Of a DNA stretch of 64,000 nt, positions 36,064 through 46,076 are shown piece by piece. Source of the stretch: Sphingopyxis sp. H050. Its GTDB lineage: Bacteria; Pseudomonadota; Alphaproteobacteria; Sphingomonadales; Sphingomonadaceae. The notes beneath the pieces are model-generated. The model saw nothing but the letters and a program-made list of their open reading frames with translations, had not been told where the DNA came from and did not search any database. Location of the stretch: positions 124,001 to 188,000 of the forward strand of contig NZ_LNRZ01000006.1 of assembly GCF_001468265.1 (NCBI RefSeq). Direction: 5' to 3'. Positions within the stretch are counted from its first letter, which is position 1. Every line of letters starts with the position of its first letter. The translations under genes were made by a program, and so were the position numbers.

Positions 36064-38106
36064 TCACCGTTTTGCCACCCGACTGATCGCCTCAATCTCA
36101 ATTCGGGCATAGGCCGTCGACACGGCATAATCCGCGCCTGCAAGTGCGATCGTCAGCTGATTTGTCCCGCCGGTGTAGGTTGGGGTTAATGCGGCACCGT
36201 TTTGCGCAAAATTTGCGATGTTGTTCGCGCCCTCGACCGCAGTCCCCCCGCCGCCGCCGAGATTGTAGAGCGCCACTATGTCCTCGCGATAGCAGGATTT
36301 CTGGCCCGACGCGGCGCCCGGCGCGGCTTCTGCATAAATCTTGACCTTGAATGTGGAAATGAACCCAGACGTCGCTGGCAAGGCGATAGCTATATTGCCG
36401 GAAGTTAGGTCGCCAAATTTGAAAAACACATCAGAGTCGGCGCGATATCGTACCCGCGCATTCTTGACGTCGAAGGTTTTCAGCTGGTTGAACCCTGAGA
36501 AGCCCGGCATTATGGCAATTGGAGTTGCGACGGCTGGCGATGCATACTGAATTACGTGGGCACCCGCGACTGTTCCCCAGTTGCCATCGATGCTGATCGG
36601 GCCCCACTCGTTGGAGATTGCTCCGAAGTCCTGCGAACCGCCGGTATAGCTGCGCAGCACGAGCCGCGGGATGCCCGCGCTATCTTCGATGGCCCTGGAC
36701 AACTGCAGGTTCAGAGAGATTTCGCCAATGTAGCCGCTGCCGCTGGTCGGCTGATGCTCCAGATTGATCAGCTCGGTATATTTATCGAGCGACCCAGAGA
36801 GAGCGATGGCAAGTTTGATACCAGACGTATCGCGCTGATATCGCTTAATCAAGAAGGCGCATTCAGTGGCAGGTCCGTCGCCGTCATCATGGGCCGAAAT
36901 ATGTAGGTCATGATTGGTTACGCCGTAAGCAAAGTAGGCGCGGCGCGCGTTTTCCGTCGCAAATCCGCCCGAAACATTATCGCCATTTTCCTGGAAGGAC
37001 GGGCCGTAGTAGCAGTTCTTGAACCTGCAATTGGAGCCGAACGAGACGCCCGAAATGCGATGGCTGTCGCCGTAAAACAGGCATGGGCCAAGCATCTCCT
37101 CTGCACTGAAATTCTCGAACGAAATGTTTTCGCTTGGGCTGGATTGACCATTGAAGGAAAAGGCAAATGCGCCCTTCCAGGTCTGATCGATATCGAACCC
37201 TGTATCGGTGGCTCTCACATTCCGGATGGCGAGATCCTGGACGTCGGCAAATTCAATCCCGATCGCGACGACGCTCGCGGTCGTTTCCATCGTGACCGTG
37301 GCACCGTTCCAATCAAGAACGGCATTGCGCAGCCCGGTGACGGTCAGGATCGGGGTGGAGCCCAGCGACACAGTGCCGAGGTCATAGCTTCGCCCGGCCC
37401 CCGCCACCAAAAGGCCGCCGCCCTGCGCTACCCAGGCGGTAAAGGCGGCCTCGAGCGTGTCGACGTCCGACATGCCGGTCTCGCGATAATCTTCAATGAA
37501 CAACGGCAACCGCGACACTACCTGGCTTAGCGCCCCGCGCGATGTGAGCACGAGCGCGTCACCCCCAGCCGATGCAAGCTGGCCGCGCAGATCGGGATCG
37601 TTGCCCGTCCCAGGGGCCCTGATAGGCAATCCTTCCGCGTCGAAAGCGAGATAGCCGCCCGCGCGTCCCGCAGCAGATGGCAACGTGGGCGCTATTTCGC
37701 CACGCGGCACCATCAGCGCTCGGACGGCCGTATCGGTGGCGTCGCGGCGCAATTCCTGCGCCGCGATCATCGCGCGATCGAGCGCGCGCTCATGGCTCTC
37801 TGCCGGAAAATCGTCACCCGCGGTATAATCGGTCGGTTGATCGAGCGCCATTTCGCCCTCGATCCGCCACAGCGTCCCGGTGGCGATCGGCGCCAGCGGC
37901 GTGACGCTGCCCCCTTCGCTGTTGCCGGCACCCGCGACGGTGAAATCGGTCCCGCGGACCAGCACCGTTTCGCTGCCATCGGCGTTGACGCGCGTCACCT
38001 TTAGATCGTCGGCGGCGAGGAATTTGAAGGGGACAGGCCGCGCGGTCGCGCTGTCATCGCCCGGATATTCGCGAATGCGGAAATCAGCGTCGACGCCGAC
38101 AGTCAT
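36064..38106 (-). CDS. tailspike / tail fibre with T7-tail N-terminal domain
   Basis: The 680-residue protein begins with a region like the T7 tail fibre N-terminal domain (FRIREYPGDDSATARPVPFKFLAADDLKVTRV, then LAPIATGTLWRIEGEMALDQPTDYTAGDDFPAESHERALDRAM). This part should attach to the tail. The rest (after residue about 200) shows repeated short beta stretches (TVSLGSTPILTVTGLRNAVLDWNGATVTM) typical of a right-handed beta-helix with a pectate-lyase-like fold, so it may be a depolymerising tailspike. The C-terminal region is likely a trimerisation domain. Base composition is slightly lower in G+C than neighbours, as common for host-range genes. Receptor is unknown. Confidence 0.82.
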   Translation of the reverse strand: MTVGVDADFRIREYPGDDSATARPVPFKFLAADDLKVTRVNADGSETVLVRGTDFTVAGAGNSEGGSVTPLAPIATGTLWRIEGEMALDQPTDYTAGDDFPAESHERALDRAMIAAQELRRDATDTAVRALMVPRGEIAPTLPSAAGRAGGYLAFDAEGLPIRAPGTGNDPDLRGQLASAGGDALVLTSRGALSQVVSRLPLFIEDYRETGMSDVDTLEAAFTAWVAQGGGLLVAGAGRSYDLGTVSLGSTPILTVTGLRNAVLDWNGATVTMETTASVVAIGIEFADVQDLAIRNVRATDTGFDIDQTWKGAFAFSFNGQSSPSENISFENFSAEEMLGPCLFYGDSHRISGVSFGSNCRFKNCYYGPSFQENGDNVSGGFATENARRAYFAYGVTNHDLHISAHDDGDGPATECAFLIKRYQRDTSGIKLAIALSGSLDKYTELINLEHQPTSGSGYIGEISLNLQLSRAIEDSAGIPRLVLRSYTGGSQDFGAISNEWGPISIDGNWGTVAGAHVIQYASPAVATPIAIMPGFSGFNQLKTFDVKNARVRYRADSDVFFKFGDLTSGNIAIALPATSGFISTFKVKIYAEAAPGAASGQKSCYREDIVALYNLGGGGGTAVEGANNIANFAQNGAALTPTYTGGTNQLTIALAGADYAVSTAYARIEIEAISRVAKR

Positions 38107-38122
38107 GCGGGGAACCTTTCGC

Positions 38123-40633
38123 CTATTCGACGAGGTTCCCTACATCGGGCGCGCGGACCTCCTCCAAATAGTCCCCCGGCGCCCAAAAGTAATCCTGCCC
38201 CTGTTCGGCGGCATAGCGCTCGAGGCGCTTGAAGCGCTCGCGATAGTTGGGATCGACCATCACCGACATCTCGTCGAGCATCAGCCGCTCGAACGCCAGC
38301 CGGGTAAACCAGAGCGATCCGACGCCGGGTGTTTCACTCTTGAGCAGCTTTATCGCCGCCGCGCCCGGGTTCGTCTTTTCGCCCTGAACAGCCTTCAGCG
38401 GCTCCCCGACAGCCAGCCCCAGGGCCGCGTCGACCGTGGCGAACGCGGGCCCGGCGAGCACGCTGCTGATCCCGCCGCCAAAACGCGACTGGCTCGACCG
38501 CAGAAAATCGCCGTAAATGCCCAGGCCGCCCCCCTGCAGCACCGATGCGCCCCAAAATGCCGCGGTCGCGCCCGGATCCATGCTGTCATAGATCGGCCGC
38601 GGGTCGCGCCCCTTGGCGATCTCCTTCAGCTGCAGCGCGGCCGCACCCATCACGGTGGTATAGATCGTCATCATCGCCGCGTAACGTGCGCGATCCCACC
38701 CGGTCAGCGCCATGGTGCGCTGCATCTGCGCCATGGTCAGCCCGACCGCGAAGCTCTTGAACTGGAACGCGGTGCGGCCGACCTCGCCCAGGATGGTCCC
38801 CTTCGGCAGCGCGCTGTTGACCATCGCCCCCATCGCCACCCCTGGCACAGGCACGGCCATATCAGTTTCGGCCAGGATCATCCCCATCATGCGGTCGCGC
38901 AGCGCCTGGTCGCCTATCGCCTCGGGCAGGATCCAGTCGGCGCCGCGCGCTTGGGTCAACGGGGTTGCGCGGATCTTGTCCCAATCGGCCGCCCCCATGC
39001 CATAACGCTCGAACGCGCCGCGAAACGCAGGGTCCAGACGGTCGAAGGCTTTCGCCCGTTCGCCGGTGATGTGCGAAAGAAAGTCCATGCCGAACGCCCA
39101 GCGCCCGCTTTGCGTGACCGCGCCCAGGCCGGAGATCCGCATCGTCCCTTCGGCCAACCGCCGCGCCCATTCGCCGGTGAGCTCCTCGCCGGTCATGCGC
39201 GCGGTCGAGGCCGACATCTGGCTTGCTTCCTCGGCGATCAGCCCCATTCGCATCGCCAGCGCCTGATCGCCAGCGTTCGCGGGATTGAGCAGTTTCAGCT
39301 GCGTCCACAGCTGCGACGCAACCGGAATGCCGTTCATCTGGCGCGCGAGCAGTTGCGTCGCCTGGTCTGACGTCGTCGACAACACGGCCGACCCCAGCTT
39401 GGTCGCGACCTGCCAGCTGCGCAGCGTCGAAAACCCGAGCGCAAGGCGCCGATTTTCCGGGCGACGGTTCGCCCCCGAGATCTCGTCATAGATCCGCTGC
39501 AGCCGCGACCGTGCGGCGAACGCAGCATCGCGGCGCTTTTTCGCGCCGGCGCCGCCCTCGGCCGCCTTCAGGTTGGCATCCTTCTCGATCGTGTCACCCA
39601 GCCATTTCAGCGTCGCGGTCGGGTTCGGGCCCAGCCGCTCCATCAACGCGATATCGCGCGACATGGCGTCGATATGCGCCATCATCGTGTCGAACGCGCT
39701 GGCGCCGCCGCCATATTTCGCCTGCATCGCCATCCAGCTGTCGGCGTCGGCAAAGGTCAGAAAACGATGATCGGACCGGCGGTTCGCCATGCTCGCTGCG
39801 CCGGCCTGCCCTCCCGGGTCGCGGTGTGCCCAGCCATCGGTCGAGATCGTGTCGAACACATCACGCAACACCGCGTCGAACGCCTCGTCGCTGAAGGGCG
39901 CGCCGGTTGCCCCGTCGATCATCCGCGATCGATCAAGCGTCGCCGCCATGTCGGCGCGCCACTGGTCGAAGCCTGCCGCCGCAACCGCGTCGGGATCCCA
40001 GCTCTGCGGCAGTCCCCAATCCTCGAGCTTCCCGATATGGCCGCCCGCGGCATTGTACCGCTGGCGCAGCGCTTCGCTCGCCTCGCGCCAGGCGTCGGCC
40101 AGCTCGCGCGCCGACAGGTTGCCGGTCGATCCTGGCTGGAACAGCTCGCGCACCATGTCATCGAGCTCGGCCTTGTTCCGCACGCGGCCAAGCAGGTCGC
40201 GGCTATGCTTCTGCAGCACGGCCGACATGGTCGCGTGGGCCTGCCCGCGCACCGATTTCCAAAGATATTCGACATTCTGGTACGGCGCATATTCGCTGCG
40301 CACGAGCAGCGCCTCGCCCGCCTTCGCCAGCCGATCGGGCGCCGCGTCGTCGATTGCGCGGAGGCCGCCCGCCCCACGGCCATACACCTGCATATCCAGC
40401 CAGGCGGTGCGCTGTCCCTGCACCTGCAGCAACGCCTGCCGCTTCCGCTCGGCCTTCGTCACCTCGAGCTGCTCGAGCGCGCGGGTGGAGGCGAGCGCAT
40501 CCGCCGCCTCGTCGCCCATCGTCTTGCGATATTCGGATCGCAATGATCCGAACAGCGCCAGCATCTCGTCGGCCTGGCGTGCGTCGATCTCGCCATTGGC
40601 AAGCAGATTGGGGATGCAGGCTGCTAGAGACAT
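38123..40633 (-). CDS. large ejection (internal virion) protein, gp16-like C-part
   Basis: The 836-residue protein is mostly helical and Ala-rich with amphipathic stretches such as GEVGRTAFQFKSFAVGLTMAQMQRTMALTG and ARYAAMMTIYTTVMGAAALQLKEIAKG. These recall the C-terminal part of T7 gp16-type proteins that line the DNA-ejection channel. Its ATG overlaps the previous gene by 10 bp. Its final residues (APGDYLEEVRAPDVG) contain one copy of the CTCCAAATAG repeat. Function rests on position and composition. Confidence 0.68.
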   Translation of the reverse strand: MSLAACIPNLLANGEIDARQADEMLALFGSLRSEYRKTMGDEAADALASTRALEQLEVTKAERKRQALLQVQGQRTAWLDMQVYGRGAGGLRAIDDAAPDRLAKAGEALLVRSEYAPYQNVEYLWKSVRGQAHATMSAVLQKHSRDLLGRVRNKAELDDMVRELFQPGSTGNLSARELADAWREASEALRQRYNAAGGHIGKLEDWGLPQSWDPDAVAAAGFDQWRADMAATLDRSRMIDGATGAPFSDEAFDAVLRDVFDTISTDGWAHRDPGGQAGAASMANRRSDHRFLTFADADSWMAMQAKYGGGASAFDTMMAHIDAMSRDIALMERLGPNPTATLKWLGDTIEKDANLKAAEGGAGAKKRRDAAFAARSRLQRIYDEISGANRRPENRRLALGFSTLRSWQVATKLGSAVLSTTSDQATQLLARQMNGIPVASQLWTQLKLLNPANAGDQALAMRMGLIAEEASQMSASTARMTGEELTGEWARRLAEGTMRISGLGAVTQSGRWAFGMDFLSHITGERAKAFDRLDPAFRGAFERYGMGAADWDKIRATPLTQARGADWILPEAIGDQALRDRMMGMILAETDMAVPVPGVAMGAMVNSALPKGTILGEVGRTAFQFKSFAVGLTMAQMQRTMALTGWDRARYAAMMTIYTTVMGAAALQLKEIAKGRDPRPIYDSMDPGATAAFWGASVLQGGGLGIYGDFLRSSQSRFGGGISSVLAGPAFATVDAALGLAVGEPLKAVQGEKTNPGAAAIKLLKSETPGVGSLWFTRLAFERLMLDEMSVMVDPNYRERFKRLERYAAEQGQDYFWAPGDYLEEVRAPDVGNLVE
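38162..38171 (-). repeat. phage repeat, copy near the end of the gp16-like gene
   Basis: CTCCAAATAG (with GTC following) is the fourth copy, coding for DYLEE, 56 bp upstream of the tailspike start. Confidence 0.4.
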
Positions 40634-43600
40634 TTTCTCACCGTATCGATTGCCGCTTCGTCACGGCCGAATTCGTCGAGCAGATCGCCGACGGTGCGCT
40701 CGACCGGCTCGCCGTCGCCCAGGTCGACCAGGAAGCGCGGCTGCCCCGCTTCATCCGCTGCGGCGCGCAGGGTCAGCTCGCCCTGGTCGACGCGGTCGAA
40801 GATATCGAGGCCCAGCGTGCCGTCCTGATCGGCGATCGATCGCAGCGGAGCGCCGGCGCGCAGCTCGAGCTCCTGACGCTGGCGTGCGGCGATCGCCGGA
40901 TCCGCGGCCTCGCCAAGGTCGAGCGCGGCCGCAACCTTCAGATCATGCTCAAGGCTCTCGGCCTGCAGCTTGGCGCCCGCGCTGTCGGGCGCATCAAATA
41001 GTGCGCCCTGGTCGGGGTCGAACGGATCGAAGCCGCGTTCGATATCGCTGTCGATTTCCTCGCGGCGGGGCCAGCCGCCGTCTAGGCCGTCCGGCTCGCG
41101 CGAATAGCCTGTGCTTGGGAGTAGGCCGCCATCCGCATCGCCAGCATCGCCTGCGCGTCCTGCTCCATCAGAAACGCCACCATCGATCGCGTCGCCGCCG
41201 GATCTTGCCAGGGCCGCGAAGTCGAGGGCGCGGACGTCGCGGACGAACTTTCGGACGACGCCGGCGATACGGGCGCCGCCGGCGAGCTCGACCGCGGCGG
41301 CGTCGATGATGTCCTTGACGGGGCCGGCGCTGAAGGCGAGGCGCTGGATGAGGTCGATGGCTGTCGCATTGTCGATCGTTTCCTGTTCGCTCGCCGCGCG
41401 GTCGATCTTCGATCCGCTTTTTTCCAGCGTGTCCGCGTTCCGCGCGGCAACGCCATGAACCTGCTTCAGCTTCTTCAGCTCGCCGACGCCGCGCTCGAGG
41501 ATCCGCGCGCGATCGAGGAACAGCGAAGACGTGCTGTCGAGGGCGCCGAACATATCGAACTGTGTCTCGCGCGTAAAGCCGGCGGCGATCCCCTGCCGAA
41601 CGACGCTCTCCGCCTGCGACATCGTGGCGGGCTGCAGCTTGACCAGCAGGTCGGTCAGCGCCTTCTGCTCGCCGGGGTCGGACAGCAGGCGGCCGACGAT
41701 CGCGGCGTGGCCCGGGTCGACCAGCTCGTTGACAACCATCCCGAATGCATCGTCGCCCAGGCGCGACAATCCGCCGGCGTCGCGAACCAGCGCCGATCGC
41801 GGCGGCAGGAAAAGCATTGCCTGGTCGGGGCCGATGCTACGCATGACCTTGGCGGCATCGACCATCGTCCCCGATCCTTCGGCGACATTCTTGAGCGCGG
41901 CCCAAACGCGCACGCTTTCGGCGTCCCAGCCATCGGCCTCGCGCAGCACCAGCGCATCGAGCGCTACCGACTGCGAGGGATCCTGCGCGCGGATCCGCTT
42001 CGCCAGGCCAAGCCGTTGATGCCCGTCGGCGATCAGGCGGCGTCCGTCGGTCGCTTCCCATACGATCGCACGCCCCGCGAGCACCGGGTTCCATTGCGTG
42101 ACGCCCTGCAGGCGATCGGTCACGCCATATTCGTCGCCGCCGCCTTTGAACTGCATCAGCTCGGCGTCGACGTCGATCTCGTCGGGATCGAAGCTGCGCG
42201 ACGTGATCGTGCTCATGTCCATGCCGGCGATCTTCATCGCGGCCGCTTCCTGCCTCAACAGCAAGGCCTCGTCGCGCAGCAGCGCAGCGTCGCCTATCCC
42301 GTCCGCGTCGGCGCCCATGCCGCCACGCCCCGCGGGCACCGATGCAGATCGGCCGCCGACGACGCGGTGCATCGCCGCGATCGCTTCGCTTGCCGACTTG
42401 CCGCCCCCGAAATAGGCGGGATTGCCGCGGATGACCTCGGCCGACAGGATCCTCGCGACCGGTGTATCTGGCGCGGCCTGCAGGATCTTCGGCCCGTCGC
42501 CGCTGCCCAGGACATGCATGACGTACATGTTGCCCGTCGTCGTATCGATCCCGGCGCGTCGCAGCGTCGCCGCATTGTCGGCGATCAGCGCATCCATCAG
42601 CCGTTCCTGCACCGTGACATCGAACCGCTGATTTTTCCAAGCGGCATCGGCCGCCGCCGCGCCGCCGCCATAGACTTTGCGGTAATAGCTTTTGAACGTC
42701 CCCTCGACGAACTGGTATCGCCCGCTCGCCGACGAACCCATCCGGTTCGTCGCGCCGTCGTCGCCGCCGCTCTCCGGCCCGCGGATGGCGGCCTTCAGCG
42801 CTTCGGGATTGACCGGACCGCCGGGGCCGTCCAGCCCGCGCGGCGATATGGCGGCACGGCCGCCAAGCGGCGGTTCGCCACCGGCGCGCGCGGCGGCGGC
42901 AGCATAGTCCGGGATCTCGGTCGTTCGCAGCACGCTCTCGAGCGCGAGCGAAAGCCGGTCGGCATAGGTGTCGCCCGACCCGGCAATATAGGGGTTGCCG
43001 GCATCGATTTCCGCCTGGCGCCCGATCGCGGCCGCACCGGCGGCGACGTTCGGATCGCCGCCGGCGCCGACCTGGCGAGACAAGCCGACAAGGTCGGCAT
43101 CGTCGAGGCCGCCAAGGATCTGACCGATCACCTCGCGCTCGAGCTGGGTTGGCGAGGTGATCTGCGCCGCCTCGAGCGCCCGCGCCATTTTCTTTTCGAC
43201 TGGTGTCAGCGCGTCGAACGCGCGCCCGCCATATTTTCCGCCCGCCGCGATCAGACCGGACAGGAAGGCCGAACCGCCGGCTGCATAAAGAATATTCTGT
43301 GCAGCTTCGCCCGCCGTCAGTTGCTCGCCGAGCAGCTCGCGATTTTCGGCCATGGTCGGGATCTGCAGCACTTCGGTCAATCCGCCGACCAGCGCCTCGC
43401 GCGCCGCGATCCCCAGCACCGTCTTGCCGCCGCCGCCGATCGGCATCGTCATGATGTTGTAGGGATCTTCCATCGCCTTCGTGACGCCGCCGGCGATCGA
43501 CGCTGCCGTGCCGCTGACCCCCTCGCTGCGTTCGATGACACCGCGCGCGCGCGCGCGCTGCGAACGGTCGCGCGCGATATAAGGGGCGAGGATCTGTTCG

Positions 43601-44013
43601 CGCGTTCCGGGCAGGTCCGAAAGGAAGCCGGGCTGCGCCTGCCGGATCCGCTGCACCTCGGCGACCAGCGCATCGGCGACCTGCTCGCGCGAACCATCCT
43701 CGAGCATCCCGGCGGCGGCATAGACGTTCGTCGGCGTGGCCTTGCTCAATTGCACGTTGCGGCTGATCTTGCCCATCGAGGGCGGCAGAAACATCGGCAG
43801 CCCCTGTTGCCGACGAACCGCGTTTACCGCGGCAAGCGTGGATCCGAACGCTTCGTCATACAGCAGGTCCTGATAATTGCTGTTGTCCGCGGCCTGCAAC
43901 TCGCGCGCGGCCTGATAGGTCTGCCCGATCGTCGACGGCGCCCCGCTGTCGGGGCGCACCGGCGCCAGATCGATCTCTTCGCCTTCATAGGCGCCGAACG
44001 GACTGCTCGCCAT
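40624..44013 (-). CDS. giant ejection protein with transglycosylase-like and ParB-like domains
   Basis: The 1129-residue protein is probably a gp16-like internal virion protein. Around residues 400-530 it has a lysozyme-like motif, GPESGGDD, with a following SASGRYQFVEGTFKSYY, so it may open peptidoglycan during DNA entry. Around residues 610-720 it has a ParB/sulfiredoxin-like segment, with DEIDVDAELMQFK and the signature ADGHQRLGLAKRI. The N-terminus (PFGAYEGEEIDLAPV) recurs in the 60-residue membrane protein at 58490. It fits the 'polyvalent' phage proteins that combine effector-like domains. Domain edges are approximate. Confidence 0.8.
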   Translation of the reverse strand: MASSPFGAYEGEEIDLAPVRPDSGAPSTIGQTYQAARELQAADNSNYQDLLYDEAFGSTLAAVNAVRRQQGLPMFLPPSMGKISRNVQLSKATPTNVYAAAGMLEDGSREQVADALVAEVQRIRQAQPGFLSDLPGTREQILAPYIARDRSQRARARGVIERSEGVSGTAASIAGGVTKAMEDPYNIMTMPIGGGGKTVLGIAAREALVGGLTEVLQIPTMAENRELLGEQLTAGEAAQNILYAAGGSAFLSGLIAAGGKYGGRAFDALTPVEKKMARALEAAQITSPTQLEREVIGQILGGLDDADLVGLSRQVGAGGDPNVAAGAAAIGRQAEIDAGNPYIAGSGDTYADRLSLALESVLRTTEIPDYAAAAARAGGEPPLGGRAAISPRGLDGPGGPVNPEALKAAIRGPESGGDDGATNRMGSSASGRYQFVEGTFKSYYRKVYGGGAAAADAAWKNQRFDVTVQERLMDALIADNAATLRRAGIDTTTGNMYVMHVLGSGDGPKILQAAPDTPVARILSAEVIRGNPAYFGGGKSASEAIAAMHRVVGGRSASVPAGRGGMGADADGIGDAALLRDEALLLRQEAAAMKIAGMDMSTITSRSFDPDEIDVDAELMQFKGGGDEYGVTDRLQGVTQWNPVLAGRAIVWEATDGRRLIADGHQRLGLAKRIRAQDPSQSVALDALVLREADGWDAESVRVWAALKNVAEGSGTMVDAAKVMRSIGPDQAMLFLPPRSALVRDAGGLSRLGDDAFGMVVNELVDPGHAAIVGRLLSDPGEQKALTDLLVKLQPATMSQAESVVRQGIAAGFTRETQFDMFGALDSTSSLFLDRARILERGVGELKKLKQVHGVAARNADTLEKSGSKIDRAASEQETIDNATAIDLIQRLAFSAGPVKDIIDAAAVELAGGARIAGVVRKFVRDVRALDFAALARSGGDAIDGGVSDGAGRAGDAGDADGGLLPSTGYSREPDGLDGGWPRREEIDSDIERGFDPFDPDQGALFDAPDSAGAKLQAESLEHDLKVAAALDLGEAADPAIAARQRQELELRAGAPLRSIADQDGTLGLDIFDRVDQGELTLRAAADEAGQPRFLVDLGDGEPVERTVGDLLDEFGRDEAAIDTVRKCL

Positions 44014-44015
44014 CG

Positions 44016-46076
44016 CTACAGCCCCTCATAGGCCGATTTCGGTCCCTGAATATCGGGCGCAGGCGGCGCGACATAGACGGGGCCTTTGGGTTTCGCCCCG
44101 GCAGCCCGGGCCGCCGCAGGCGGCGCTGCAGGCAGACCGAGCTTCATCACGTCGAGCTCGAGCGGGGTGCGGCCATCCTCGATCACGACATATTCGCCGC
44201 GGCCGCTGACAAAGCGATATTTGCCGTTCGGCTGCATGACGGGCGAAAAGCGCTGGCGTAACTCGTCGCCACCGATGCGGCTCTTGTCGCCGCGGTAAGC
44301 GCGCGACGGTTTGTATGCGCCCAGCCGGGCGTCGAACTGCTGTTGCGACATCGTCGGCGGCAACAGAAACTTGGCGCCGTTCCACTCGCCGACGCCGCCG
44401 GTTCGGCCGTTGACATTGCCGCCGAGCGCTTCGCGCACCGCCCCCCGGAACAAGGCCGGGTCGAACTCGTCCTTGCCCTTGCTCGAGGCCGACTGGCGAT
44501 AGAGCTCCACGGCCGACAGATAGGCGGCCTCGCGCGAAGCTGCCGGCATCGAGGCAAGAGCGTTCCCCGTTGTCTCGCGCCAGATCTGCTGCGCTTCTTT
44601 CGCCGCGACCGGATATTCCTTGCGCAGCCCCTTGCCTCGAAAAATCCCCTGCTGAACCTCGGGACGCAAACCCATCGAATAGGCGAAGAGGCTGTCCCCG
44701 GGCAGCACCTGGCCCGCCGCCGCCTTGGCGGCGACGGGGCCCAGCTGGCGAAGTTGGCGCGCGACCGCGAGCTGCCCAGCTGGCGTCGACGCATTCGCAC
44801 CCAGCTGCTCGGCCTCTTCGTCAGTCAGATATTTCGCCGGCACCCCCATCGCGCGCGCCGTTGCGTCGGCCGCCTGGCGGCGCGCGGCAACAGATTTCGG
44901 ATCGGCCCAATCAACCGGGCCGATGGCGATCCCCATGGCTGCCCCCGCGGCGAGCGGATCCTTCTTGACCTGGTCCGTGCGGGTGGAGAGCAGATCGGTG
45001 AGCGCCTTGCGCTCGGCGACCAAAGCCTGCGGTGCCTTTTCACCGGCCTTGGCGATTTCGGCGTCGAGCACCTTCACGCGCGCGTCGATCTGCGCCGGCG
45101 TCGCGTTCTGCCATTCCTTGTTGACCTGTTTCGCCGTCGCCCCCTCGCGCAGGTCGCGCAGCCTGTCCTTCAGATCAAATTGCTCGGCAAGCCCCGTCGC
45201 CTCGGCATATTCCTCGTCGGTGACCGCATAGCCGTTCGTGATGCGATCGCGCACGTCGTCGATCTTCTCGATCGCGTCGGCCTTGGCCGCGCGCGCCGCC
45301 GCCTCCGCCTCGACCTGCTTGCGCCGGATATCGCTGTCCGCCTCGTTACCGAGCCCCTCGATCTGCTCGGCGGTCAACAGCGCGTCATAGGTATGGCTGT
45401 CGAGCATCGCCTTGCGCATCTCGGGCTCCTGCCCGCGCAGCCAGCTCACTGTCGCCTTCTGCGCGGCGCCGCGGCGCCATTCGAGCACGGCGGCGCCGGG
45501 AACGCCTTTCGGCGCTTCCATTGTCTCGATATCCGCGAGCGCCTCGATATAGTCGGTCAGCGGCTTTCCGCGCAGGCTGTTCGCGATGATGTCGGCCGAC
45601 ACGTCCATCTGGTCGGCCATCAGCTTGGCTGTCTGGCCGCGCTCGAAAGCATCGGCCGTCGTCGCCCGTTCGGATCGCCACTCGGCGAACCGCTGCTGAT
45701 AGGCTTGGCGCAAACCCTCGTGCTGGATCCCGCCGAGAAATTCCTCGCCCTGCTTGTCGGCGATCGCCGTCATGTCCTTAGCAAAACCGGCGGCGCCGGG
45801 AGGCGCGTTGACGCGCGCCTCGTTCTCGGCGACGCCATAGGCTTCCTTCATCTGGGCCCAGCGCACCATCGCGTCGGTGGTCTGCCGATCATATTCGCGC
45901 TCGGTTTCGAGCTTGCGATCGGAAACAGCGATCTGGCCCGCAAGGCCGCCCGCACGCTGCAGCGCGTCGCCGATGCCTGCGCCATAATCTTCAGGGGTCG
46001 CGGTCGGCAACGCGGTCGCCGTGCGCTGCGGCTGCAGCTGCGACGAATATCCGCCGAACATCGGTTGGCTCGCCAT
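44016..46076 (-). CDS. internal virion protein, gp15-like
   Basis: The 686-residue, mostly helical, charged protein starts MASQPMFGGYSSQLQPQR and has long Ala/Glu/Lys-rich helices (KQVNKEWQNATPAQIDARVKVLDAEIAKAG). No enzymatic motif is visible. Position between gp14- and gp16-like genes fits the T7 gp15 core protein, which forms the middle of the ejection tube. Start 46076 overlaps the upstream stop by a base. Identity is by position. Confidence 0.7.
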   Translation of the reverse strand: MASQPMFGGYSSQLQPQRTATALPTATPEDYGAGIGDALQRAGGLAGQIAVSDRKLETEREYDRQTTDAMVRWAQMKEAYGVAENEARVNAPPGAAGFAKDMTAIADKQGEEFLGGIQHEGLRQAYQQRFAEWRSERATTADAFERGQTAKLMADQMDVSADIIANSLRGKPLTDYIEALADIETMEAPKGVPGAAVLEWRRGAAQKATVSWLRGQEPEMRKAMLDSHTYDALLTAEQIEGLGNEADSDIRRKQVEAEAAARAAKADAIEKIDDVRDRITNGYAVTDEEYAEATGLAEQFDLKDRLRDLREGATAKQVNKEWQNATPAQIDARVKVLDAEIAKAGEKAPQALVAERKALTDLLSTRTDQVKKDPLAAGAAMGIAIGPVDWADPKSVAARRQAADATARAMGVPAKYLTDEEAEQLGANASTPAGQLAVARQLRQLGPVAAKAAAGQVLPGDSLFAYSMGLRPEVQQGIFRGKGLRKEYPVAAKEAQQIWRETTGNALASMPAASREAAYLSAVELYRQSASSKGKDEFDPALFRGAVREALGGNVNGRTGGVGEWNGAKFLLPPTMSQQQFDARLGAYKPSRAYRGDKSRIGGDELRQRFSPVMQPNGKYRFVSGRGEYVVIEDGRTPLELDVMKLGLPAAPPAAARAAGAKPKGPVYVAPPAPDIQGPKSAYEGL

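Noticed and set aside
41455..44031. Rightward 858-codon frame opposite the giant ejection protein
   Set aside because: Shadow frame rich in Arg/His with no recognisable fold.
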